From JBEEOW01 sp041191405 (GTDB lineage: Bacteria > Bacteroidota > Bacteroidia > Cytophagales > UBA9547), in NCBI GenBank assembly GCA_041191405.1, contig JBEEOW010000013.1, positions 36,280 to 100,279 on the forward strand: a stretch of DNA of 64,000 nucleotides, in the 5' to 3' direction. How positions within the stretch are numbered: the stretch's first letter is position 1; every line of letters starts with the position of its first letter. The position numbers and the translations under genes were made by a program. Of the stretch, positions 1-8,574 are shown piece after piece. Below the pieces are notes generated by a model. That model was not told where the DNA came from, made no database searches, and worked only from the letters and a program-made list of their open reading frames with translations.

Positions 1-345
1 CTTAAGTTAAGATATGATAATCAATTAAATAAGCTGAATAAAGCAGTTGATTATGCCAAACAAAGTTTGCAATGTCGCCAACAGATTCTTTGTAGTTATT
101 TTGGTGAACAAAACCCCAAAGCATGTGGCAAATGTGATGTTTGTAAATCAAAAGCCAAAATAAATATTAGCGACAAACAACTTTTTTCATATTTCAAACC
201 TGAAGGTATTGATGCCAAGGAATACTTAAACAAGTTCGAAATTCATCAGCATGATTATGTTAAAAAATGGCTTCGTGAAGCACTTAATAATGGTGTAATC
301 GCTAGGAATAGTGATGGATTTTTGGTGCTGGCGAAGGGGAGTTGA
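1..345 (+). CDS. recQ: ATP-dependent DNA helicase RecQ, C-terminal part (cut by window start)
   Basis: The reading frame is open from the first base, so only the last 114 residues are seen. The visible part has the RecQ zinc-binding cysteines in the order C-x(15)-C-x2-C-x2-C, with the family signature CRQQILCSYFGE followed by CGKCDVC. A short winged-helix (RQC) segment of about 55 residues follows, ending in FLVLAKGS. There is no HRDC domain after it. RecQ unwinds 3'-tailed duplex DNA in recombination and repair. The helicase motor domains lie outside the window. The family assignment is firm from the zinc module; whether this is the only RecQ paralogue of the cell cannot be told. Confidence 0.9.
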   Translation, partial: LKLRYDNQLNKLNKAVDYAKQSLQCRQQILCSYFGEQNPKACGKCDVCKSKAKINISDKQLFSYFKPEGIDAKEYLNKFEIHQHDYVKKWLREALNNGVIARNSDGFLVLAKGS

Positions 346-416
346 GGGTTAAGAGTTAAGAGTTAAGCGTTTTTGAAAACCCTAAACCCTAAACCCTAAA
401 CTCTTAACCCTAAACT
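346..416. repeat. Heptad-unit inverted repeat between convergent genes
   Basis: Left arm is built of seven-base units (gggttaa, gagttaa, gagttaa) and the right arm of ccctaaa repeated three times and then ctcttaa, so the transcript can fold into a long imperfect hairpin. It fills the whole gap between recQ and the convergent helicase gene and could act as a two-way terminator. Related elements lie at 4895-5066, 20099-20193, 40345-40426 and 57627-57716. Confidence 0.7.
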
Positions 417-2221
417 TAATCAAGCCACAAACCTATTTTTTGCATACGCATTTCTATAGCCGTAGGCGAACGTTGCAATTGCTGGGCTATTTCGGGAATG
501 GTTTTACCGGCATCAAATAAATCTTCTAACAAAAAATCTTCTTCTTCGTCCCAAGGTTGGTTGGCTTTTGATGCCCTCATTATCGGTTTTGAAATTGGTT
601 TTGATTGCGACTTATTTGGTAAACTTTGTTTTGTTTCTGCAAGTTTTGCGAGTAACTCTTCGGCAGTACGTGTTGATTTTGAAGGTTCGTATTCTGTTTT
701 GGTTACGATAACGGTTTGAATTGTTGGCTGTAACTTCACATCATCCATGTACGATGGCATTAACCTGGCAGGTAATACCAATTTGTATTTTGCTCTTGTA
801 GCTGCAACATACAAAATATTTATTTCCTCATTTAATTGTGCAATTTGTTGCTCAGTTAACACATTGTCTGTATTCGTTTTTTTCAACAAATCTTCCTCTG
901 AAATAAAATCATCTCCCAAAAATACTTCGTCGTATTCCATACCCTTACTTTTGTGTACAGTACTAAAGAGCATATTTGCGTCTGCCTTAGATTCAGTATG
1001 ATGGTCACGTAACTTTTTTAGTAAACTAGGTAAATCGCCACCATAACGCTTTACTAATGAGCATAAAAGCTTAATTTCATTGTCGCCAGTGAGGGTAACG
1101 TATTTTTCTAACTCTTCAAAACTTTTAAAATTACCAATGAATTTACTTCTGATTTGAGAGGTTTTATGCATGTACAAATTATAAATATCGTACAAATGCA
1201 CATTGTTTGAGGTGTAAGAATAGGCATCTAGTCCTCCCTCTAAATATATTTTATTAAAAGTATCAGGTTTGCTGATGTGGTCAATTGCTGAAGAAAGCAA
1301 ACCTACATTACTTCTAGCCAACACTATTTTTGTATCAGTATTTTGAGAGTTGCCCAAACCATTAATTTGTGGTGTTTCGGCTTCGGAATTTAAGATTTGT
1401 TTTAAATCTAAAATACCCATAGCCATACCAGCAAGTTTATCATTAAATCGGTACGAATTTGACAATGCAAAATGCTTAAAATCAACTTTATCAAGTGAGT
1501 TTACTGCATTTCGCCAACCATAAATTTGCTGATGTGTATCTCCAACAATTACCATTTTTGCTTTTTGATTGGTAAATACATCCAACATAGCTCCTGATGC
1601 ATCTTGCCCTTCATCAAAAAGAATGTAATCGTAGTTTAACTGTGGATTTTTGAGTTGATACAGTTTTAAATAAAAATCGTGAAATATACCGCATTTGCCT
1701 TCATTCATCATCGCCAACAACTGACGAGTATAATTGATGATTTTATCTAAATATTTACTTGCAAATTGAATACTATCAGCATCAAGCAAAGAATCAATAT
1801 AAGGAACTTCGGTGGCTTTGGTACAAGCTGAGTTACAATACAAAACAGCAAATTTATAAATATGATTTGCCATACTCATCATTTTGGCTATATCAGGAAT
1901 TTGCTTTTTTAGTTCTAATACTTCGCTTATAAAAAATGGATTGATATCATTTTCAATCTTAAAATTTCTATTTCTACAAATATCAGCATAGGCCAATGAG
2001 TGTGCCGTTGAACAATCAACTTTGATTCCAGCTTTTAAGAAACGTTCATGTGCCTCAACCCTAACGGTTCTGTTAAAACCAATATACAAAATTTTGGCAT
2101 TGGCTTTTCGAGCTTTTGCATACGCCAACAAAGTAGTAGTTTTACCTGCACCAGCAACAGCATTGATTTTTATGTCAGTGTCGGTATTGATTACAGCTTT
2201 TTGTTCGTCGGAGTAATGCAT
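416..2221 (-). CDS. UvrD/Rep-like superfamily 1 helicase with C-terminal helix-turn-helix
   Basis: A 601-residue SF1 helicase. The Walker A motif AGAGKTT is at residues 23-29, motif II is DEGQD near residue 200, the late motif STVHKSKGMEYDEV is near 430 and motif VI YVAATRAKYKL near 485. It is shorter than UvrD or PcrA (about 720) and lacks the long 2B insertions. The last 45 residues (WDEEED...EIAQQLQRSPTAI...GLWLD) look like a Myb/GcrA-like helix-turn-helix added to the motor. This suggests it is brought to DNA by that tail. It is convergent with recQ. No partner nuclease is adjacent. Function beyond ATP-driven DNA translocation is not known. Confidence 0.85.
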   Translation of the reverse strand: MHYSDEQKAVINTDTDIKINAVAGAGKTTTLLAYAKARKANAKILYIGFNRTVRVEAHERFLKAGIKVDCSTAHSLAYADICRNRNFKIENDINPFFISEVLELKKQIPDIAKMMSMANHIYKFAVLYCNSACTKATEVPYIDSLLDADSIQFASKYLDKIINYTRQLLAMMNEGKCGIFHDFYLKLYQLKNPQLNYDYILFDEGQDASGAMLDVFTNQKAKMVIVGDTHQQIYGWRNAVNSLDKVDFKHFALSNSYRFNDKLAGMAMGILDLKQILNSEAETPQINGLGNSQNTDTKIVLARSNVGLLSSAIDHISKPDTFNKIYLEGGLDAYSYTSNNVHLYDIYNLYMHKTSQIRSKFIGNFKSFEELEKYVTLTGDNEIKLLCSLVKRYGGDLPSLLKKLRDHHTESKADANMLFSTVHKSKGMEYDEVFLGDDFISEEDLLKKTNTDNVLTEQQIAQLNEEINILYVAATRAKYKLVLPARLMPSYMDDVKLQPTIQTVIVTKTEYEPSKSTRTAEELLAKLAETKQSLPNKSQSKPISKPIMRASKANQPWDEEEDFLLEDLFDAGKTIPEIAQQLQRSPTAIEMRMQKIGLWLD

Positions 2222-2437
2222 TAAAACTAATTCTTCTTTTTTATGGGTCTTTAAAGTTAAGATTTTTTAGGTGATTATTTGCTAAATTAACATATCCACT
2301 TACAAAATGGCAATATTTAATTGGCCTAAATCAAAAACCTTTATCAGTACAAATACATATTTTACAACATTAATATTACTATTCAACAACTTTTTTAAAA
2401 CAATTACGAAAAAAGCAAAATCCCTAGTCTAGATTCA

Positions 2438-4894
2438 ATGGTTAAAAAATATTCTTTATATAATTTAAAATTTAGAAATCAATTTTTGATAGCAATTATA
2501 GCTACGCCTATATTTTTGCTTATTTTATTAAACATAGTGGTTGGTTTAAGTCCAATTCAAAGCGAAAATGAAGTTAAAAAAACAATTGCATTACACACAA
2601 GCATTAACTTTTTAGAAAATTTAGATAAAAATTTCACCGAACGTTATGGAGACGTTTTAACATTTTCTCAAAACAAACTAACTATTGAGCAATTAAAAAA
2701 AGGAGGATTTTCAAAAGAATTACAAAATGAAATTAACCATTTAATGCAAAACTATCCAGTGTATGATTTAATGATGGTTGTTGATTTAAACGGTAATCTT
2801 ATTGCATTTAATGATACCGACAATGCAAACAATAAACTTAATACAGCATTTTTATTTAACAAAAACTTCAAAAACTTTGAATGGTTTAGTAAAGCAATTG
2901 AAAACAAGGAAAATGTTTGGTATTCAGACATTAAACTAAGTCCAAACGTAAAAAAAATATATAATTCAAACGGGTTTGGTATTGAATTTTCAGCGCCAGT
3001 TTTCGATAATGAAAATAAAATAATTGGGGTTTGGTACAATTTTGCATCGTGGGATAAAATTGTAAAAAATTCCAAAAATGGCATTATACAATCCTTATCC
3101 AAAACTTATCCAGGCATTAACATTCTATTAAGTAACAGTGAAAATAAAATTATTGAAGGCCCATCAACAGATTTATTATTTAATGATTTAACAAATGATT
3201 ATCGTTCGCCTGATGATTTCAGATTTACAATTCATAACAACAAGTTGATTGACAATAACAACTCTGTAATAGGAGTTGCTACAGAAAAGGGATATACTTT
3301 ATATAAGGGTCAGCAATGGAAATGTTTTACATTTATCCCAAAAACAAAAATACATTTGGGTTTATTTTTCACCCCATCATTACTTGCCATTGATTCCTTA
3401 GTACTTCTTATTACAATCATTATTGCTTTCATTGTATCTACTAATTTATCAAAAAGAATATATCAATTAAAAAAAGTAATTGAAAAATTAAGTATTGGAG
3501 ATATAGAACATATACATAAAGAAGAATTAGAAATTTCGGGAAATGATGAAATAAAAGAAATTTCAATTGCAATACATGAACTCACCGAAAACCTAAAATC
3601 AACTACCAATTATGCGAATGAAATTGGAAAAGGGAACTTCAAAACTATATTTAAACCTTTAAGTGAAAACGACATTTTAGGTAAAGCATTAATTAATATG
3701 GCCGAAAATTTACATCAAATTGAGGCAAAACTTAAAGAAGAAAAAACTAAAGCTGAACATGCATCCATGGTGAAATCACAATTTTTAAGTACCATGAGTC
3801 ATGAATTAAGAACACCATTGAATGCAGTGATAGGTTTAACAAACGTTTTATTGGAAGAGAATCCTCAACCATATCAAATTGAAAATTTGAATATTATTCG
3901 ATTTTCAGCAAACAATTTACTTGCAATTATTAGCGACATATTAGATTTCAATAAAATGGATGCAGGTAAAATTCAACTTGAAGATATTCCGTTTAATTTA
4001 AAATCACATGTCAAAAATATTTTCCTATCGCAGTTAAGTAAAGCAAAAGAAAAAAACCTTGAACTTCGATTAAATTTTGAAAACACTCCAGATAACCTAC
4101 TTATTATTGGAGACCCTGTACGATTAGGGCAAGTTATCAATAACATTCTTTCAAATGCTATTAAATTCACCGAAAAGGGCTATGTTTCGATGAATATTAC
4201 TGTAATAGAGCAAACAGATGAAATATGTACCATGCGTTTTGCAATTAGTGATACAGGGATTGGAATAGCCTCTGAAAACATTGAACATATTTTTGATGAT
4301 TTTAGTCAGGCCGATGCAAGCACAACTCGAAAATTTGGAGGAACAGGCTTAGGATTGGCTATCACCAAAGGAATTTTAGCTCTTTATAATTCAAAAATTG
4401 ATGTTGAAAGTACACTTGGAAAAGGCTCAACATTTAGTTTTGATATTAATTTAAAATACAACAAACCTACAGAAAAAAGAAAATTTGGAGCCAACAAAAC
4501 ACAAACACCAATTTTAGATTTAAGTTGTTTGGCAGGGAAAAAAGTGTTGTTGGTTGATGATAATAAAATCAATTTAACAGTTGCAAAAAAAGTATTATCA
4601 CAAGCAGAATTAAATATTGAAACTGCTGAAAATGGTGTAATGGCTTTGTTTAAATTTGAACACGAAAATAATTTTGATTTTATATTGATGGATTTGCAAA
4701 TGCCTGAAATGGACGGATATGAAGCTACTGTAAAAATTCGTGAAAAAAACAAAACAATTCCTATTATAGCTTTGACGGGAGAAGCAATGTTTGATGTTCA
4801 ACAAAAGGTAGTGGAGGCAGGAATGAATGATTTTATTAGTAAACCTTTTACCCCTGAAAATTTATTTGCCAAAATATTGAAGTATTTTGGGTAA
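2438..4894 (+). CDS. Hybrid sensor histidine kinase/response regulator
   Basis: An 818-residue membrane sensor. A first membrane helix lies at about residues 15-35, a periplasmic Cache-like sensor region at about 36-305, and a second helix at about 308-335. HAMP-like and coiled-coil linkers follow to about 445. The HisKA box SHELRTPLN has the phospho-accepting His455. The HATPase domain shows the N box NAIKFTEKG and the G boxes DTGIGI and GGTGLGLAI. A C-terminal receiver domain carries the acceptor Asp752 in MDLQMPEMDGYEA, with the conserved Lys in SKPF. No DNA-binding output domain is fused, so the signal must pass to a separate phosphotransfer or response regulator protein, not found next to it. 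The ligand is unknown. Confidence 0.93.
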   Translation: MVKKYSLYNLKFRNQFLIAIIATPIFLLILLNIVVGLSPIQSENEVKKTIALHTSINFLENLDKNFTERYGDVLTFSQNKLTIEQLKKGGFSKELQNEINHLMQNYPVYDLMMVVDLNGNLIAFNDTDNANNKLNTAFLFNKNFKNFEWFSKAIENKENVWYSDIKLSPNVKKIYNSNGFGIEFSAPVFDNENKIIGVWYNFASWDKIVKNSKNGIIQSLSKTYPGINILLSNSENKIIEGPSTDLLFNDLTNDYRSPDDFRFTIHNNKLIDNNNSVIGVATEKGYTLYKGQQWKCFTFIPKTKIHLGLFFTPSLLAIDSLVLLITIIIAFIVSTNLSKRIYQLKKVIEKLSIGDIEHIHKEELEISGNDEIKEISIAIHELTENLKSTTNYANEIGKGNFKTIFKPLSENDILGKALINMAENLHQIEAKLKEEKTKAEHASMVKSQFLSTMSHELRTPLNAVIGLTNVLLEENPQPYQIENLNIIRFSANNLLAIISDILDFNKMDAGKIQLEDIPFNLKSHVKNIFLSQLSKAKEKNLELRLNFENTPDNLLIIGDPVRLGQVINNILSNAIKFTEKGYVSMNITVIEQTDEICTMRFAISDTGIGIASENIEHIFDDFSQADASTTRKFGGTGLGLAITKGILALYNSKIDVESTLGKGSTFSFDINLKYNKPTEKRKFGANKTQTPILDLSCLAGKKVLLVDDNKINLTVAKKVLSQAELNIETAENGVMALFKFEHENNFDFILMDLQMPEMDGYEATVKIREKNKTIPIIALTGEAMFDVQQKVVEAGMNDFISKPFTPENLFAKILKYFG

Positions 4895-5066
4895 AATGTA
4901 AAGATTTTAGATAATAGATTTTAGATGATAGAGTATATTTTACAATCTCAATATTTAATATTTCTACTTAAGAAAAATGGAGTACTTATCTATATAAATA
5001 CTCCATTTCAAACTTCAAGTTTAAAATCTAGATTCTAAAATCTTTAATCTTTTATCTCAAATTGTT
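4895..5066. terminator. Convergent intergenic hairpins
   Basis: The gap between the convergent kinase and T9SS genes holds a nested dyad. The outer arms are heptad units (gatttta, gataata, gatttta, gatgata against taaaatct, ctaaaatcttt). The inner hairpin is a perfect 8-bp stem, ATGGAGTA at 4977-4984 with TACTCCAT at 4999-5006. Probable two-way terminator; the outer repeat belongs to the heptad family noted elsewhere. Confidence 0.55.
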
Positions 5067-6524
5067 TTAATTCAACGTTAATTTAGTAGTATAATTTGCA
5101 TTTTTCGCTTCAAACTTAACAATATATAAGCCTTTTGGCAATGATGTTAAATCAACATTTTTAGCGCTTAAACTATTCACAACAAAGCTTTTAACCAATT
5201 TACCGTTGGTTGTTAATATAGTAATTACAAAATCTTCAGCATTTGCATTTTCTACATTAATAAAACCATTTGAAGGATTTGGATAAAGTTTTAGTCCAGC
5301 ATTTGCATCTAAACTTTCAATACCAATTGCTACATCATAAGTAAAACGAACATTATCAACGGTTAAAGTACTGCCCACAGCTTTAGTTACTCTTCCAACT
5401 TCGCCTCTTGAAGAGTTAAACTCAATAATGGCCGAATCGGCACTTGTTTCTCCAGATAATAAAACTACCGGCACCGATACACTTTTATAGGTATTTTGAG
5501 CAGATAATAAAGCATAAGTACCTCCAACTTTTGTAGCAACACCTGCTTTATTTTTTGTTAAAATAACTTCTACATAAGCTGAATCTGAATTATTTGCAGG
5601 CGCATATTTATAATCAAAATGAATTGATAAAGGATTTGCATCAACTTTAAATGAAGGAACATATTTCACAACATTTCCATTTTGATCATACACAACACTT
5701 CCCAAAGTAGCAGAACCAGATGTAACTGCACTTAACAAAGTACCTGTTTTTAATTGTAAAGCAGCACTTGAATTTGAACCAGGAGAAGCTTTATCAACCG
5801 AACCTTTTAAATAATTTTCAGAAGTATTCCAACCATTTGGTAAGTTTGTAGTTGACGAAATCCAATTTTCAAAAGCATTATTTGGCACAGTTACACTTGA
5901 GCCACCTATTGTAATTGCCAAATTATCAATTTCTAAAAAAGAGCCAACCGTTTTTGCACCACTCGTTGGAATTTCAGGAAAAAAACCAACCAAAATTTCT
6001 TTAGCAGTACTTGGTACTGAAGAAATCATACTGAATGGATTTGTTACTATTAAACTAGAGATTGACTTACTTGTAAATGAATTTACACCTGAATTTAAAG
6101 TAGAAAAATAAACTCCAGCACTACCGCCAATTACATTACCATCAGCACCTATAAATGCAACTGCAATAACAGGAGTTTGACTACCTGCTGAACTTCTATA
6201 AGAGAAAGAAATATTAAATGCACCACTTGTAGAAATAGGAATACCTTTAGCTGGAATATTACCTGTACAACCAGTAATACAAGAAATATTACCAGCAACT
6301 AAAGATGCAATATCAGACGAACTTAATGTCTCTACCCTACCGGCAAAACCAGTAACACCAGAAACTTTTTTAAGTCCAAGAGTAGCTTTCCATGAAGAAA
6401 GAGAATCTCTAGTAGTTGAGTTCCAAGATTCAAAATCGGCGTTAGGAATATTTTGGGCATTCAATACCGAAGCAGCACCTAAACCTAGAGACAATGCCAA
6501 AGATTTTAATATAGTTGATTTCAT
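5067..6524 (-). CDS. Secreted protein with type IX secretion sorting domain
   Basis: 485 residues with an N-terminal signal peptide (KSTILKSLALSLGLGAASVLNAQ). Two related beta-rich modules follow, at about residues 25-200 and 210-400. The last 75 residues form a type A T9SS sorting domain: LKLYPNPSNGFINVEN, then NGKLVKSF and LPKGLYIVKFEAKN...KLTLN. The modules resemble carbohydrate-binding or PCMD-like adhesin folds (opening with DFESW / AFENW), but no catalytic motif is seen. The protein is expected to cross the outer membrane by the Por system and be released or anchored. The substrate or adhesion target is unknown. Confidence 0.88.
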   Translation of the reverse strand: MKSTILKSLALSLGLGAASVLNAQNIPNADFESWNSTTRDSLSSWKATLGLKKVSGVTGFAGRVETLSSSDIASLVAGNISCITGCTGNIPAKGIPISTSGAFNISFSYRSSAGSQTPVIAVAFIGADGNVIGGSAGVYFSTLNSGVNSFTSKSISSLIVTNPFSMISSVPSTAKEILVGFFPEIPTSGAKTVGSFLEIDNLAITIGGSSVTVPNNAFENWISSTTNLPNGWNTSENYLKGSVDKASPGSNSSAALQLKTGTLLSAVTSGSATLGSVVYDQNGNVVKYVPSFKVDANPLSIHFDYKYAPANNSDSAYVEVILTKNKAGVATKVGGTYALLSAQNTYKSVSVPVVLLSGETSADSAIIEFNSSRGEVGRVTKAVGSTLTVDNVRFTYDVAIGIESLDANAGLKLYPNPSNGFINVENANAEDFVITILTTNGKLVKSFVVNSLSAKNVDLTSLPKGLYIVKFEAKNANYTTKLTLN

Positions 6525-7193
6525 AAATTATAGCAGTATAATGTTTCCTAAATATGATATTTTATTGGTAAGTAACCAAATATAAATTAATAAACCTGCA
6601 AAACTATCACATAAAGTAAAATACTAAAATATTAATAAAAAAATATCACTATTTACATTTTACATTGATTTAATTAAATTGTTAGTTTATGTATATTCTT
6701 TCAAAAATTGTTATAATCTTGTTTTATAGGCTTGCAAATAATTTCTTTTGGTTGAGTTATTTAGAAATGAAAACACACAAAAAAGTGCATTTAAAAGCAC
6801 TTTTATACAACTTTTCATTTAAAAACATTGAAATGATGCAAAATAGTGCACTATAAAGCACTTTTTAGTGTGAATTAAAAAAAACTTTACACCCGTTTGG
6901 GTATAATTTTTCTATTGAATGATAATGTTGGAATTGTTGATTAGAAATAAAATATAAATAATGAATAATGTGACCAACTAAGTTTTAATTGCGCAGGCAG
7001 TGTTTACGCAATTGAGTAAGAAAGATAAAATTCCTTTACGATGTAATTGATTTCCGAGACATTGTCTCGGAATTGTTTTCTGAAGAAATTCAGTTTTGTG
7101 TTATTGTTTAAATATTCTAATTAATTAACTCCTACTTCAATGATGACAATTGTAAGCAGATCAATTGTAAGCGTTAACTTAAATTTACACACT
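6525..7193. other. Long non-coding stretch upstream of the restriction-modification operon
   Basis: No convincing gene is seen in about 670 bases. It holds two related hairpins: 6781-6804 (AAAAGTGC, 8-base loop, GCACTTTT) and 6845-6862 (AGTGC/GCACT). A third, perfect 9-bp stem lies at 7052-7072 (TTCCGAGAC, att, GTCTCGGAA). The last could end a short leader transcript or sit in the 5' leader of the restriction operon. The region probably marks the left edge of the acquired island. Confidence 0.6.
7147..7172 (+). promoter_or_regulatory. Direct repeat, candidate controller-protein operator
   Basis: The 11-base sequence caattgtaagc occurs exactly at 7147-7157 and 7162-7172, a 15-base period, ending 21 bases before the ATG at 7194. 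Controller proteins of restriction-modification systems bind repeated boxes just upstream of, or overlapping, their own start. The repeat is seen; its role as operator is inferred from position only. Confidence 0.4.
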
Positions 7194-7412
7194 ATGAACA
7201 TCAAAGAACGACTTGGTTTAAAAGTAAAAAAACTAAGAGAAGAAAAAGGAATATCAATTGAATATTTCGCCAATATGTCCAATGTAGATAGAACTTATAT
7301 CTCTGATATAGAAAAAGGTAAAAGAAATATTTCTATTGAAATATTAGAAAAAATACTAAAAGGCTTAGGTATCACATTTGAAGAATTTTTTAAAGAAGGT
7401 ATTGATGAGTAA
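7194..7412 (+). CDS. XRE-family controller (C) protein of restriction-modification system
   Basis: A 72-residue single-domain helix-turn-helix protein (from MNIKERLGLKVKKLREEKG to EEFFKEGIDE), the size and fold of C.AhdI/C.LlaJI-type controllers. The frame is open back to an ATG at 7140, but the family start and the upstream direct repeat favour the ATG at 7194. The stop overlaps the methyltransferase start by 8 bases (7405-7412), so the two are translationally coupled. C proteins delay restriction gene expression until the host is methylated, usually by binding boxes upstream of their own gene. Identification of the fold is firm; the controller role is inferred from its position at the head of the operon. 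Confidence 0.85.
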   Translation: MNIKERLGLKVKKLREEKGISIEYFANMSNVDRTYISDIEKGKRNISIEILEKILKGLGITFEEFFKEGIDE

Positions 7413-8565
7413 ATTAAATTTCATAGACTTATTTGCAGGAGCAGGAGGATTATCAGAGGGCTTTATAAGAGCTGGATTTGAACCTATTGCACACGTAGAA
7501 ATGAACAGTGAGGCTTGTAACACGTTGCGTACAAGAGTTGCTTTTCATTATTTAAAGGAAAGTGGACAAATAGAAGTTTATTACAACTATTTAAAAGGAA
7601 CAATTACCAGAAAACAACTTTGGGCATCAATTCCAAAAGATTTGATAGATTCTGTAATAAATACTGAAATTTCGGAAGATACTATACCATCTATTTTTGA
7701 GAAAATAGACTATCAACTTCAAAACCAAGAAGTTCATTTAGTCATTGGAGGTCCACCATGTCAAGCATATTCTGTTGCTGGAAGAGCAAGAGACCCAAAA
7801 GGAATGGAAGATGATCCAAGAAATCACTTATATAAACATTATGTGAAATTTCTTGAAAAATATAAACCAAAAATGTTTGTATTTGAAAATGTACCTGGTA
7901 TGCTCTCTGCAAAAAATGGAGAATATTTTGAGAAAATTAAAGCTGCAATAAGAGCATCTAAATATAAATTCGATTTTAAAATTCTAAATTCCAAGGATTT
8001 TGGTGTATTACAAGATCGAAAAAGAGTAATAATTATTGGTTGGAAAGAAGACTTAGAACTAAGTTTTCCTGAATTTAATGTTAAAGAAACAAATGCAAAA
8101 ATACTTAAAGATTTATTTGCAGACTTACCAAAACTAAAAAATGGAGAAGGTACACTTGGAATTTCTAAATACATTAAACCAACAAGTTCTTATTTAGAAA
8201 AAACACAAATTAGAAACTGTATTGACTTTACAACACAGCACATAGCACGACCAAATAATTCAACAGACTTAGAGATTTATAAAATTGCAGTAGAACAATG
8301 GAATAAAAAACGTAAACGTTTAGATTATTCGACATTACCTTCGCATTTAATAAAACATTCAAATACATCTTCTTTTACAAACCGTTTTCAAGTGGTTGAT
8401 GGAGAGGCTATATCTCACACAGTTGTTGCTCATATTGCAATGGATGGACATTATTATATACATCCTGATATTGAGCAAAATCGCTCTATTACAGTACGTG
8501 AGGCTGCTAGAATCCAATCATTTCCTGATGATTTTTATTTTGAAAGTAGTAGAACGGCTGCATAA
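7405..8565 (+). CDS. DNA (cytosine-5)-methyltransferase, truncated before motif X
   Basis: 386 residues from the coupled ATG at 7405. The m5C motifs occur in order: I FAGAGGLSEGF, IV GGPPCQAYS with the catalytic Cys, VI FENVPGM, VIII QDRKRVIIIG, a target-recognition region at about 215-335, and IX VREAARIQSFPDDF. The protein then ends with FESSRTAA and a TAA codon. The expected motif X (Q-x-G-N-x-x-P-P), which helps form the AdoMet pocket, is missing, and neither other frame supplies it. It transfers methyl groups to cytosine to protect the host from the downstream nuclease. Loss of motif X could cripple it. The downstream AAA gene starts 9 bases later. Confidence 0.88.
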   Translation: MSKLNFIDLFAGAGGLSEGFIRAGFEPIAHVEMNSEACNTLRTRVAFHYLKESGQIEVYYNYLKGTITRKQLWASIPKDLIDSVINTEISEDTIPSIFEKIDYQLQNQEVHLVIGGPPCQAYSVAGRARDPKGMEDDPRNHLYKHYVKFLEKYKPKMFVFENVPGMLSAKNGEYFEKIKAAIRASKYKFDFKILNSKDFGVLQDRKRVIIIGWKEDLELSFPEFNVKETNAKILKDLFADLPKLKNGEGTLGISKYIKPTSSYLEKTQIRNCIDFTTQHIARPNNSTDLEIYKIAVEQWNKKRKRLDYSTLPSHLIKHSNTSSFTNRFQVVDGEAISHTVVAHIAMDGHYYIHPDIEQNRSITVREAARIQSFPDDFYFESSRTAA

Positions 8566-8574
8566 ATTTATAAT

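Noticed and set aside
361..415. ccctaaa triplet as a telomere
   Set aside because: Only three units, part of a hairpin in a circular-type bacterial genome; grouped with the heptad family.
498..1001. Plus-strand frames in the helicase gene
   Set aside because: Overlap a well-supported gene on the other strand and have no family features.
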